A stretch of DNA of 64,000 nucleotides from Pseudomonadota bacterium (GTDB taxonomy: Bacteria > Desulfobacterota > Binatia > Binatales > Binataceae), in the NCBI GenBank assembly GCA_021325025.1, contig JAJPHZ010000033.1:62001-126000 (forward strand), in the 5' to 3' direction. Below the pieces are notes generated by a model that was not told the origin of the DNA, made no database searches, and saw only the letters and a program-made list of their open reading frames with translations. This document shows, piece by piece, positions 53,564-62,450 of the stretch. A program made the position numbers and the translations under genes. Position 1 is the stretch's first letter. The number at the start of each line of letters is the position of its first letter.

Positions 53564-54451
53564 GTGATCGCCGGCTGCCTCCGGCCCGCGATGGATATCC
53601 AGGCCGCGACTACTGGTGGCCGAACATGCGCCGTCGGCGACCGCCTTTCGCTGTGTGCTCGTGAAATATCGGTAAAGCTGTTGCTCAGGCAGTACATAGT
53701 CGATCCGCGCGAAGTTTCCTGGAAATCGGGGCAGACCGAGGGCATCACCTTTCAGTGCCAGGTATTTTTGAGCGGGGCGGACGGCGGTCCGGAGGCGTTG
53801 CGGTTCCGGTTCGATCCGTGCCCCAGGGTTTACGCCCACATGCATCTGACCTCGCAGTTCCAGCTGCTGCTGGGCGGCACGATGGATTTTCCCAAGGCAA
53901 CCATGAAGCTGCGGCCGGTGGCGGTGCATTACGCTGACCACAACCTGCCCTACGGCCCGTTTTCGACCGGCGAGGGACACGACATGCTGGTGCTCCATCC
54001 AAGACAGGGCGGGTTGGTGACGATGGCGGATCGGACGGCACGCAGGCAAATCTATCTGGCCGGGCGCCAATTGGTGGGGATGGATCGGGAGCGCGAATGG
54101 CTGCCGGCGGCGGGGCTTGAAGGCGTGCGCTGCAAGTTCCTGCTGCCACCGGGCAGCGGTCCGCAGGCAATCATGCTGGAATGTCCTTGCAACTGCGTGA
54201 TTGCCGCGCCCGTTCCTACTTTTGGTAGATATGAGGTCGTGCTCTCGGGCAGCGCTGTCTTCTCCGGCAAACCGGTGGAGGCGCCGGGATTGCGCTACGT
54301 AGCCGGCGACGAGGAGCCCACGCCCATCCGGTGCGGCCCGGCCGGGGCGAGTTTGATACTGTTGTCTTTCGACGAGGACGCGATGGCCGGCGGGCTGGGC
54401 GACGATCAACTCTCGCGCTCCGCCGCCGAGGCGATCGAGCGGGCGATTTGA
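53564..54451 (+). CDS. Uncharacterised cupin-like protein
   Basis: Up to 295 residues. The conserved-looking part begins around LLRQYIVDPREVSWKSGQTEG and continues with YAHMHLTSQFQLLLGGTMDF, VAVHYADHNLPYGPF and DMLVLHPRQGG, a pattern with spaced His residues that could be a cupin barrel. No family is assigned with confidence. The start is uncertain: the GTG at 53564 and the ATG at 53591 both lack ribosome sites. It is upstream of the DsbA-family gene by 23 bases and may belong with it. Confidence 0.6.
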   Translation: MIAGCLRPAMDIQAATTGGRTCAVGDRLSLCAREISVKLLLRQYIVDPREVSWKSGQTEGITFQCQVFLSGADGGPEALRFRFDPCPRVYAHMHLTSQFQLLLGGTMDFPKATMKLRPVAVHYADHNLPYGPFSTGEGHDMLVLHPRQGGLVTMADRTARRQIYLAGRQLVGMDREREWLPAAGLEGVRCKFLLPPGSGPQAIMLECPCNCVIAAPVPTFGRYEVVLSGSAVFSGKPVEAPGLRYVAGDEEPTPIRCGPAGASLILLSFDEDAMAGGLGDDQLSRSAAEAIERAI

Positions 54452-54474
54452 CGCCCGTCAGGGAGGAGATGCCA

Positions 54475-55131
54475 ATGGCAAACCAGGCCGATACGCCGCA
54501 AAGCGCGCCTCCCTTTCGAGTAATAATGTTCGCCGACTTCATCTGCCCCTACTGCTACATCGGGCAGGAGCGAATGGAGCAACTGGCGCGCGACTACGAC
54601 GTGCAGCCGATCTGGCGGCCGCACTGGCTGCATCCCGAAACGCCGCCCGAAGGCGCGCCCTTTCCCCACAACGTCGAGCGGGCCCGCGCGACCGCCGAAT
54701 GGCTTAAGGAGATGGCGCCGGAAAAGGCGGCTTGCATGCGGTTGCCCAACAAGATGCAGTGCAGCTTCTTCGCGTTCGAGGCGGCCGAATTCGCGCACGA
54801 CCGCGGCCGCGCGCTGCCCTTTACGTCCGCCGTGTATGACGCGTTGTGGGTCGAGGGCAAGGACATCGCGCGCATGGCCACCCTTCAGGAGGCGGCCGCC
54901 AGGGCGGGGCTTGACGCGGAGGAGATGGGCCGCGCGCTGCGCGAGCGGACCTACATGGAGCGGGCCATGAACGCAGTGGCGGCATCCAGAGCCGCCGGCA
55001 TCAGGAGCACGCCGACCTACATCCTGGGCCGCACCGCGATCAAGGGCTGGCATTACTACGAAGTGTTCCAGACCGTGATGGAAAAACAGGGCATGCTGCC
55101 CAGAACTCAAAGCAGCACGCGCAGAGGATGA
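54475..55131 (+). CDS. DsbA/FrnE-family thioredoxin-fold protein
   Basis: The 218-residue protein has a thioredoxin fold with the active-site motif C-P-Y-C in FADFICPYCYIG, an inserted helical domain and a C-terminal GIRSTPTYILGRTAIKG with the cis-Pro. It matches the FrnE/2-hydroxychromene-2-carboxylate isomerase-like branch of the DsbA family; no signal peptide is present, so it is cytoplasmic. The ATG at 54475 has GGAGG eight bases upstream. It overlaps or abuts the UGSC selenoprotein gene (its stop and that gene's first ATG share bases), so the two redox proteins are likely co-produced. Confidence 0.88.
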   Translation: MANQADTPQSAPPFRVIMFADFICPYCYIGQERMEQLARDYDVQPIWRPHWLHPETPPEGAPFPHNVERARATAEWLKEMAPEKAACMRLPNKMQCSFFAFEAAEFAHDRGRALPFTSAVYDALWVEGKDIARMATLQEAAARAGLDAEEMGRALRERTYMERAMNAVAASRAAGIRSTPTYILGRTAIKGWHYYEVFQTVMEKQGMLPRTQSSTRRG

Positions 55132-55136
55132 TGTCG

Positions 55137-56894
55137 ATGGCACGCAAACAGAATCAGGGAAAATACCAGGTGGTGTGGCCACGCGGCAAAAAGGTGGTCG
55201 AACGCACCGCGCCAGCACGCCGGCTGGAGAGCTTGAACGGCAAGACCATCGCCGAACTGTGGGACTTCGTCTTTCGCGGCGAAGAAATCTTTCCCCTGAT
55301 CGAGGCCGAACTGTCCGCGCGCTTTGAGGGCGTCAGGTTCTTAAGCCCCGAGCGCTTCGGCAACACGCACAGCATCGAGGAACGCGAAGTGCTGGCCGCG
55401 CTGCCCGACCGGCTGCACGAACTGGGTGTGGACGCCGTCATCTCCGGAATGGGATGTTGAGGGAGCTGTACGCCCGCCGTGATGCGGGCGGCAGCGGTGG
55501 CGGAGCGGGCGGGGATTCCCAGCGTATCGCTGGTCTGCCAGGGGTTTGCCGGGCAGGCGTCGAGCACCGCCGCCGGGCTGGGCTTTACCCATCTGCCGGT
55601 CGCGATAATGCCCGGACACGTCAACATGCAGAGCTATGAGGAACTTAAGAACAACATCCTCGATGTCACGGTCGGACAGGTCGTAAAGGGACTGGTCGAG
55701 GAGCAGGGCGAAAGTACCGGCCCTGATCCCGAACCGCAAGCCAGGGAGGTTGTCTTCACTGGCAGCTTCGAGGAAGTCAACGACTTCTTCTATGCGCGCG
55801 AATGGAGCGACGGGCTGCCGATCGTGCCGCCCACCATCGATAAGATCGAACGCTTCCTGCGCTTTACCGACCGCGCTGCGCAAGAGGTGCTGGGAGTGCT
55901 GCTGTGCGATCGGCGCGAGGCCACGATCTGGAACGTCGCGGTAAACGGCGTGATGGCGGGATGCCGCCCCGCGTACATGCCGGTGCTGATCGCAATCGTC
56001 GAAGCGTTGGCCGATCCGAAATACGGGCTGGAACACAGCGGCAACACGCCGGGGCCGGAGACGCTCATCATCCTCAACGGCCCCATCATCAAACAGCTTG
56101 GCTTCAACTATGAGCAGGGCGCGCTGCGCGACGGCTTTCGCGCCAACACCAGCGTCGGACGTTTTCTGCGCCTGTATCTGCGCAACGTCGCCGGCTTTTT
56201 GCCGCACAAAACCGACAAGGGCACCTTCGGCGGGACATGGCGGGTGGTGATGGCGGAGAATGAGGACGTGCTGGCCGAGATCGGATGGGCGCCGCTGTGC
56301 GTGGACATGGGATTCGCCAGCGGCGACAACGTGGTGACGATTGCGCGCTACACCGGCGGCGACACCATCGCCAACGCCTCGGGCGCATCTGCCGCGCGCA
56401 TCATGCCCTATATCGCCGACGCGGTGCTGCGCGCCAACCTGGGATGGCATCTGACTTTTACCTGCGGGATGGTGGTTGGCACCCTGCGTCCACTGGTTGC
56501 GCTGTCGCCGCTAATCGCCGGCACAATCGCCCGTTCGGGATGGTCCAAGGCCGACGTGCGCCAGTATCTGTTCGATCACGCGCGCCTGCCGGCCCATGAA
56601 TTCGACCGGCAGTTGTTCCAGTACCTGCACGGCGCCGACCATCCGCTGCGCACGCTGGAGGAGCGCGTGCGCCTGGGCGAAATTCCCAAACTGTTTTGCG
56701 AATCGCCGGACCCCAACCGGAGGGTGCCCATTGTGCTTTCGCCCGACGACTTCATGGTCGCGGTGTGCGGCGATCCGTCGCGCGATAACGCTTACGCCTT
56801 CTCGCACAACGGCTTTATCGGCTATCCCACCGCAAAGCGGATCCACCTTCCAAAGAATTGGGAGAGTCTGCTCAGGGAAGAGCCAAATCGGTAG
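55137..56894 (+). CDS. UGSC-family selenoprotein (in-frame UGA = Sec108)
   Basis: Two ORFs in one phase are separated by a TGA at 55458-55460. Read as Sec the product of 585 residues has ISGMGC-U108-G-S-C111-TPAVMRAA, the U-G-S-C motif that names the UGSC (seleno)protein family. The sequence after the UGA continues the family domain (AERAGIPSVSLVCQGFAG), so it is not a separate gene; a start at 55479 would cut off the motif. The long C-terminal part (from about residue 200) is a second conserved domain without a recognised function (EEVNDFFYAREWSDGLPIV, GDTIANASGASAARI). A SECIS-like hairpin follows the UGA. The start at 55137 lies nine bases after AGAGG. Cys111 and U108 could form a selenenylsulfide. 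It is coupled to a DsbA-family gene. Confidence 0.92.
55471..55490 (+). promoter_or_regulatory. bSECIS-like hairpin of the UGSC selenoprotein
   Basis: CGCCCGC (55471-55477) and GCGGGCG (55484-55490) form a perfect 7-bp stem with loop CGUGAU. The stem starts 10 bases after the UGA and the loop 17 bases after it, with G in the second loop position, in line with bacterial SECIS rules. The spacing from UGA to stem is the same as in the other selenoprotein gene of this window. Confidence 0.7.
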
Positions 56895-57289
56895 CGGCGC
56901 ACGCGTCCGCGCCTGAGCACGAAGGGCACCGTGTAGAAACTAACGCGGGCCGGCTCCTCGCCTGCGATTTGAAAATTTCTCTTGTTCCGCTGCAAGCGCC
57001 GAATGCTGCGATTCGGTGTCCGCGCCCTATCCGCTCCAACGCGGCCTGACGCAAGCGATGCGCAAGCTGGTGGTCCGGAAGAATGACATCGATCGGATCC
57101 GGCGTGGGCAATCAAGGAACGCCGAAACAGCATAAACGTCGCGAGGTCATTCCTGATATCTGATATATTCGATATCAAATATTGACATCCTCCCAACCCT
57201 CGACTAAGGTCGCGTTTGCCGCCGGGGCAGGCAACGACGGCTTGGAAGGAAAAGCTGGCAGGAAAGTCGGTTCCAAGGAGGGAAATACG
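56895..57289. other. Intergenic region before the catabolic operon, with a TGATATC palindrome
   Basis: No gene is visible in these 395 bases. At 57154-57177 TGATATC and GATATCA form perfect arms separated by ten bases that themselves contain TGATAT. A TTGACA follows at 57182-57187 with a weak -10 (TAAGGT, 57205-57210, spacing 17). The arrangement looks like an operator just upstream of a promoter; the GntR-family gene at the window end is a candidate regulator, but this is not shown by the sequence. Confidence 0.45.
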
Positions 57290-58438
57290 ATGGCGCTGAG
57301 CGTGATTTCGGCGGATTCCCATGTGTTCGAACCGGCTGACTTGTGGGTTGGACGCGTCGACGCCAGATTCAAGGATCGGGCTCCGCATATAGAACCCAAT
57401 GTAGGCAAGGGCGGCGTCTCGTTGGTTGCGCCCGGCATCCGCCCATTTCCGATCTCATCGTTGTCGGCAGCCGGCCGCAGCGGCGAGGCGCTTAAACAAC
57501 ATTTCGGCACCGGCTACGAAGCTGCCCGTCCCAGCGGATGGGATCCGGCCGAACGGCTCAAGGATCAGGATATCGATGGCGTATGCGCCGAAGTGCTCTA
57601 TACCAGCTTGGGGATGCCACTGTTCGCACTGAGCGATGGCGAACTGCAGCATCACTGCTTTAAGGTTTACAACGACTGGCTGGCTGAGTTTTGCGCCTAC
57701 AATCCTCAACGCCTGATCGGGATTGCTCTGATTTCGCTGGTGGACGTCGGCCTGGCGGTCGCCGAGCTCGAGCGATGCGCCCGCGCGGGGTTGCGCGGCG
57801 CGATGATCTGGGGCTTCGCCCCTGAAGGACGTCCCTACAGTTGCAAAGAGTACGAGCCGTTCTGGGCCGCGGCGCAGGACCTCGGCCTGCCGGTTTCATT
57901 GCATGTGATCACCGCCGGTGGCACAGGCCCCAGTCTGGGTGCACACAAATATATCTCGCAGTCGGAGAAGGACGCGCCTGGGATCGGGACGATCGGCGGC
58001 TATATGTTCATGACGGCCGACGTGCAGCAGAGCCTGTTGGTGATCGTGCTATCGGGAGTGTTGGAGCGTTTTCCCAGGCTCAAGCTGGTATCGGCGGAAA
58101 ACGATACCGGCTGGCTGCCGCATTTCATGTACCGGCTGGATCATGCCTACGACAAGTATGGCAAGGTCAGCGGCATCCGCAGCTTCCAGCTCAAGCCCAG
58201 CGATTATCTGCGCCGACAGTTGTGGGCCACCTTTCAGGACGACCCCACCGGCACCGTCAGCTACCAGTTCTTCGGCACCGACCGTTACATGTGGGCCTCG
58301 GACTTTCCGCACACCGACTCGACCTGGCCGCATTCGCAGGAAGTGATCCGACGCGACTTTGCAGGCGTGCCTGAGGAGGTTACGCGCAAGATCGTCTGCG
58401 ACAACGCCGCAAAACTGTACGGAATCGAAGTCAATTGA
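57290..58438 (+). CDS. Amidohydrolase family protein heading the catabolic operon
   Basis: A 382-residue TIM-barrel hydrolase/decarboxylase-type protein: SADSHVFEPADLW (D-x-H metal motif), LPVSLHVITAGG, FPRLKLVSAENDTGWLP and WASDFPHTDSTWP with the metal Asp. It is preceded by AAGGAGG eight bases before the ATG; longer ORFs upstream are not coding. Members act on acids, lactones or amides and often follow ring oxidation. It is the first of seven genes read in the same direction with oxygenases and an SDR. Confidence 0.9.
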   Translation: MALSVISADSHVFEPADLWVGRVDARFKDRAPHIEPNVGKGGVSLVAPGIRPFPISSLSAAGRSGEALKQHFGTGYEAARPSGWDPAERLKDQDIDGVCAEVLYTSLGMPLFALSDGELQHHCFKVYNDWLAEFCAYNPQRLIGIALISLVDVGLAVAELERCARAGLRGAMIWGFAPEGRPYSCKEYEPFWAAAQDLGLPVSLHVITAGGTGPSLGAHKYISQSEKDAPGIGTIGGYMFMTADVQQSLLVIVLSGVLERFPRLKLVSAENDTGWLPHFMYRLDHAYDKYGKVSGIRSFQLKPSDYLRRQLWATFQDDPTGTVSYQFFGTDRYMWASDFPHTDSTWPHSQEVIRRDFAGVPEEVTRKIVCDNAAKLYGIEVN

Positions 58439-58465
58439 GAAATTGCAGCACGCGGAGGTGAGGAC

Positions 58466-59785
58466 ATGACCCTCGCACAAAAGCCGGGCGCCGGGAGTTG
58501 GACGCAGGCATACCCCGAGCTTGGCACCGGGCCGGTTTCATACGAAGACTCGATCTCGCCGGAGTTCTTCGAGGCCGAGCGCGAGGCGATTTTTCGGCGC
58601 TGCTGGCTCAACCTCGGCCGGGTCGAGCAGGTCCCCAGGGTGGGGAGCTACTTCACCCGGGAGCTGGCGGTGGCCAACACTTCGATCATCGTGGTGCGCG
58701 GCCAGGACCGCAAAATCCGCGCCTTCCATAACCTCTGCCGCCATCGTGGCAACAAGCTGGTGTGGACCGATTATCCCGGCGTGGAGGAGCGCGGGACGTG
58801 CCAGCAGTTCGCCTGCAAGTACCACGGATGGCGCTACGGACTGGACGGCAAGCTCAACTTCATCCAACAGGAGCAGGAGTTCTTTGACGTCAACAAGGCC
58901 GACTATGGGCTGGTCGAAGTCAACTGCGACATCTGGGAGGGCTTCATCTTCGTCAACCTGAGCAAGACCCCGGTCCAGCCGCTGCGCGAGTTTCTCGGTG
59001 AGATGGCGTGGGGAATCGAGGGTTACCCGTTCCACAAGTTCACCCAGGTCTTTCGCTATCGAGCGGAGGTCAAGGCCAATTGGAAGCTCTTCATGGACGC
59101 CTTCCAGGAGTTCTACCACGCTCCGGTGCTGCATAAAAAACAGAGCGCGACACCGGAGGCCGCTCAGGCGCTTTACGAGATGGGCTACCACGGCCTGTGG
59201 TACCAGCTCTTTGGCCCGCATCGGATGGTATCGTCGATGGGACGGTACCGTGCACCGGCCGACGAGGAGCCGGTCAAGCCCATCGACCGGCTGACCCGAA
59301 GCGGCCTGTTCGGTCCCTGGGACGAACCCGACCTGGGGATGGCCGAACTTCCGCGCGGACTGAATCCCGCCCGGTCGCCGATGTGGGGTCTGGACTCGTT
59401 TCAGTTCTTCCCCAACTTTACGATTCTAATCTGGAAACCCAACTGGTATCTGACGTATCACTACTGGCCGCTTTCGGCGGACAGCCATCTGTTTGAAGGC
59501 ACGCTCTATTTCGTTCCACCCAGGAACGCCGCGGAGCGCCTGGCTCAGGAGACTGCGGCGGTGACCTTCAAGGAATTCGCCCTGCAGGACGGCAACACCC
59601 TGGAGGCGACGCATACGATGCTGAAGTCGCGAGTGGTCGACAAGTTCCTGCTCTGCGATCAGGAAATCCTCTGCCGCCATCTGCACAAAGCCGTGCAGGA
59701 CTGGGTGAGTGGCTATTATGGCGGAGAAGGGCTGCCAGCGGGACGCGTGTGGAGCCGGACCGCCCCGTCCTCACAGGCCCGCTGA
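58466..59785 (+). CDS. Rieske non-heme iron oxygenase, alpha subunit
   Basis: A 439-residue ring-hydroxylating oxygenase: Rieske cluster C91-x-H93 in NLCRHRGNK and C117-x2-H120 in FACKYHGWRYG, and the catalytic iron site DAFQEFYHAPVLH (Asp bridge and two His). It uses O2 and electrons from a reductase to hydroxylate or demethylate a substrate; the reductase is not encoded nearby. GGAGG is seven bases before the ATG. The neighbouring TauD dioxygenase suggests two successive oxygenations. Confidence 0.93.
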   Translation: MTLAQKPGAGSWTQAYPELGTGPVSYEDSISPEFFEAEREAIFRRCWLNLGRVEQVPRVGSYFTRELAVANTSIIVVRGQDRKIRAFHNLCRHRGNKLVWTDYPGVEERGTCQQFACKYHGWRYGLDGKLNFIQQEQEFFDVNKADYGLVEVNCDIWEGFIFVNLSKTPVQPLREFLGEMAWGIEGYPFHKFTQVFRYRAEVKANWKLFMDAFQEFYHAPVLHKKQSATPEAAQALYEMGYHGLWYQLFGPHRMVSSMGRYRAPADEEPVKPIDRLTRSGLFGPWDEPDLGMAELPRGLNPARSPMWGLDSFQFFPNFTILIWKPNWYLTYHYWPLSADSHLFEGTLYFVPPRNAAERLAQETAAVTFKEFALQDGNTLEATHTMLKSRVVDKFLLCDQEILCRHLHKAVQDWVSGYYGGEGLPAGRVWSRTAPSSQAR

Positions 59786-59801
59786 CGCAAAGGAGACACT
59801 G

Positions 59802-60137
59802 ATGGCGCACCAACTTCTGCCTGATGAGTTTGCCGACCTGGAATCCTTCGCTCCCCACTGGGTGCTGCGGACCGAACGCGAGCGTTACGCCAAGCGCCTG
59901 GCCAGTTCGATGGAGCAGATGCAGGCGTTCTACGACGCGGCGTTCCCGCGTGCCCGCGCGGCGGTCAATTATCTCAACCAGTTCGAATTGGACAACCTAC
60001 CCGAGCAGGCCCGCAACCTGTTGTATCTGCTCTTTTCGCTGGTCATGGTCTCATTCCCGGTCGAGGTCTGGAAGCAGCCGCACGTGCCCGACGCGGGTGC
60101 CGCTTACCTGGACCTGGTCGAGGAGCCGGGCCCATGA
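59802..60137 (+). CDS. Small uncharacterised protein between the two oxygenases
   Basis: The 111-residue protein is mainly helical with a Leu-rich C-terminal half (YLLFSLVMVSFPVEVW) and no motif I recognise. A good ribosome site (AAAGGAG, six bases upstream) and tight spacing on both sides show it is real. It could be a small subunit or assembly helper of the Rieske enzyme; this rests on position only. Confidence 0.65.
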   Translation: MAHQLLPDEFADLESFAPHWVLRTERERYAKRLASSMEQMQAFYDAAFPRARAAVNYLNQFELDNLPEQARNLLYLLFSLVMVSFPVEVWKQPHVPDAGAAYLDLVEEPGP

Positions 60138-60182
60138 ACAGCAGCCGCTCGCGCTTGGAGTCCTGAATTTGGAGGTATTCAG

Positions 60183-61037
60183 GTGGCAGTTCCCATGAAT
60201 ATATCCGTGACGAAACTGGGCAAGCATATTGGCGCCGAAGTGACGGTGCGCAACACGGCCGCGCTGTACGATGAACAGACCGCCCGCGAAGTGCTCGACG
60301 CGCTCGAGGAGCACACGGTGCTGGTGTTCCGCGAGCTACACCTGGACGATGCGGCCCAGGTCGCCTTCAGCCGCAAACTGGGCGAGGTGGTGATCCTGGG
60401 CAGCAGCGCCGCGCGGCCTGGCAATCCGTATCCGGAAATCTTCAAGGTCACGCTCAACAAGGACGACAACCGGATCGCCGAATATCTGAAAGGGACGTTC
60501 TTCTGGCATATCGACGGTGCCACCGACGAAATCCCGACCAAGGCAACCCTGCTCACGGCGCGCCGCATCGCCGACGACGGCGGCGACACCGAGTTTGCCA
60601 GCACCTACGCCGCCTACGAGGAGCTGTCGGCGGAGGACAAGCAACGGTTCGAGAGGGTCCGCGTGGTACACAGCCTGGAAGCGTCGCAGCGACCGGTGCG
60701 GCCCAATCCCTCTGCCGAGGAAGTCAAGGCATGGCGGGCTCGTCCGCCGCGCGAACATCCACTGGTCTGGACGCATCGCAGCGGCCGCAAGTCGCTGGTG
60801 CTGGGCGTGACCGCCTCGCACGTGGTGGGCATGAGCGAAGCTGAGGGGCGGGCCCTGCTCGACCGGCTGCTGGAGTGGGCCACGCGCCCCGACTTTGTCT
60901 ACCGCCATCATTGGCGCGTGGGCGACCTCGTCATCTGGGACAACAGGGGCGCGCTGCACCGGGCCCTTCCCTACGATTTCGATTCGCCGCGCCTCATGCA
61001 TCGGACCACGCTGGTCGGCGACGAGCCAATTCAATAG
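60183..61037 (+). CDS. TauD/TfdA-family Fe(II)/2-oxoglutarate dioxygenase
   Basis: The 284-residue enzyme has the facial triad H109-x-D111 (TFFWHIDGAT) and the distal His in WDNRGALHRALPYD, followed by the 2-oxoglutarate Arg in LMHRTTL. It couples 2-oxoglutarate decarboxylation to hydroxylation, commonly cleaving ether, sulfonate or amine substrates. The GTG at 60183 is supported by GGAGG seven bases upstream. It is fourth in the operon. Confidence 0.9.
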   Translation: MAVPMNISVTKLGKHIGAEVTVRNTAALYDEQTAREVLDALEEHTVLVFRELHLDDAAQVAFSRKLGEVVILGSSAARPGNPYPEIFKVTLNKDDNRIAEYLKGTFFWHIDGATDEIPTKATLLTARRIADDGGDTEFASTYAAYEELSAEDKQRFERVRVVHSLEASQRPVRPNPSAEEVKAWRARPPREHPLVWTHRSGRKSLVLGVTASHVVGMSEAEGRALLDRLLEWATRPDFVYRHHWRVGDLVIWDNRGALHRALPYDFDSPRLMHRTTLVGDEPIQ

Positions 61038-61052
61038 AGGGGCGAGCCCAAG

Positions 61053-61811
61053 ATGTCTTTGCGCGGTCGAACTGCGGTCATAACCGGAGGAGCATCGGGC
61101 ATCGGTCTGGCGATTAGCCGTCGCCTGGCCAAAGAGGGCGCGTCGGTTGCGGTGTTCGATCTCGACTACGCCGCTGCCGAGCGCCTGGCCACACAGTTGC
61201 AGGCCGAGGGTTGCCCGGCGCTGGCCGTCCAAGTCGATGTCTCCGATCGCCGACAGGTCGATGCGGCGGTGGCGCAGGTGCGCGCCAAACTGGGGCCGAT
61301 CCACGTGCTCGTCAACTGCGCCGGGATCGAAGCCTTCGAGCCCTTCCAATCCATCACCGAGGCCAGTTGGGACCGCATTATGGCCGTCAACCTCAAAGGG
61401 ACTTTCAACTGCGCGCAGGCGATGGTCAGCGACATGATCGCGGCTAGATGGGGCCGGATCATCAACATCTCCTCGTCCAGCGCGCAGTCGGGAGCACCGC
61501 GAATGACCCACTATGCGGCGTCCAAGGGCGCAGTGATCAGCTTCACCAAGGCGTTGGCACTCGAACTGGGGCGCTCGGGCATCACCGTCAACACCATCCC
61601 GCCCGGCAGCATCGACACGCCGATGCTGCGCCGGGCGGCCGCGGCAGGCCATCTGGGCGGCGCCGGCGTCGAACAGATCGCAGCTGCGATGCCGGTGGGA
61701 CGCGCCGGGACGCCCGAGGACATCGCGGCGGCCTGCGCCTTTCTCGCCTCCGAGGAGGCCGGCTATATCACCGGCCAGATACTCGGAGTCAACGGCGGGA
61801 GATACATGTGA
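61053..61811 (+). CDS. Short-chain dehydrogenase/reductase
   Basis: A 252-residue classical SDR: TGGASGIGLA, NCAG in place of NNAG, NISSSSAQSG with the catalytic Ser, and HYAASKGAV (Tyr-x3-Lys). It would oxidise an alcohol formed by the preceding oxygenases. Its stop overlaps the GTG of the next gene (61808-61811), so translation is coupled. Confidence 0.92.
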   Translation: MSLRGRTAVITGGASGIGLAISRRLAKEGASVAVFDLDYAAAERLATQLQAEGCPALAVQVDVSDRRQVDAAVAQVRAKLGPIHVLVNCAGIEAFEPFQSITEASWDRIMAVNLKGTFNCAQAMVSDMIAARWGRIINISSSSAQSGAPRMTHYAASKGAVISFTKALALELGRSGITVNTIPPGSIDTPMLRRAAAAGHLGGAGVEQIAAAMPVGRAGTPEDIAAACAFLASEEAGYITGQILGVNGGRYM

Positions 61812-62407
61812 GCCAGCCACGAATTCAGCCGCGGCCTGCCTCGGAATGGGATGCGGAGGTGCTCGACGCGCTGTCGGTGATGATACGTCCCGCAGACTCG
61901 CCCGGTGCGCAGGGCGCCGAGCCGGCGGCGCCACGGGTCGTCAATGCACTTGCGGTGCTGATGCACTACCCGGCCCTGGCCAAGGCGTTCCTGACCTTCA
62001 ACCGCCATCTGCTGTCCAACTCCTCTTTGTCCGATCGCACGCGCGAGCTGCTGATCCTGCGCATCGCATGGTTGCGCCGTGCGGAGTATGAATGGGCCCA
62101 ACACGTTCTTCTCGCTCAACGGGCCGGGCTTGGCAAAGAGGAAATCGAGGCCGTCAAGCACGGGCCGCCATCCAAGGTGTGGTCGGCGCCGGATGCGGCG
62201 CTGCTGCAAGCGGTGGACGAGCTGCATGCGCAGGCGTTCATCACCGACGCCACTTGGGACGCGCTTGCGGCGCATCTGACCCAGCATCAACTGATGGATC
62301 TCGTGTTCACAGTGGGGGCCTACGACCTGCTCGCCATGGCCTTCAACAGCTTTGGACTGGAGCTGGATCCAGGCCTGGAGGGATTTGGAGAGCGACGATC
62401 ATCCTGA
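61808..62407 (+). CDS. Carboxymuconolactone decarboxylase/AhpD-like family protein
   Basis: The 199-residue helical protein has RELLILRIAWLRRAEYEWAQ followed by HVLLAQRAGL, the family core, without the AhpD CxxC pair (A-E-Y-E instead). The GTG overlaps the SDR stop and has GGGAG about six bases upstream. Function in this group is often unassigned; a decarboxylase or lactone role would fit the operon. Confidence 0.85.
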   Translation: MSQPRIQPRPASEWDAEVLDALSVMIRPADSPGAQGAEPAAPRVVNALAVLMHYPALAKAFLTFNRHLLSNSSLSDRTRELLILRIAWLRRAEYEWAQHVLLAQRAGLGKEEIEAVKHGPPSKVWSAPDAALLQAVDELHAQAFITDATWDALAAHLTQHQLMDLVFTVGAYDLLAMAFNSFGLELDPGLEGFGERRSS

Positions 62408-62450
62408 GCAACCGGCCGCAACGTGATTCCGCGCACAGGGAGGAGAAGCG

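Noticed and set aside
55128..55460. Separate 110-residue gene upstream of 55479
   Set aside because: It ends at the UGA of the UGSC motif and continues in the same phase; it is the first part of the selenoprotein.
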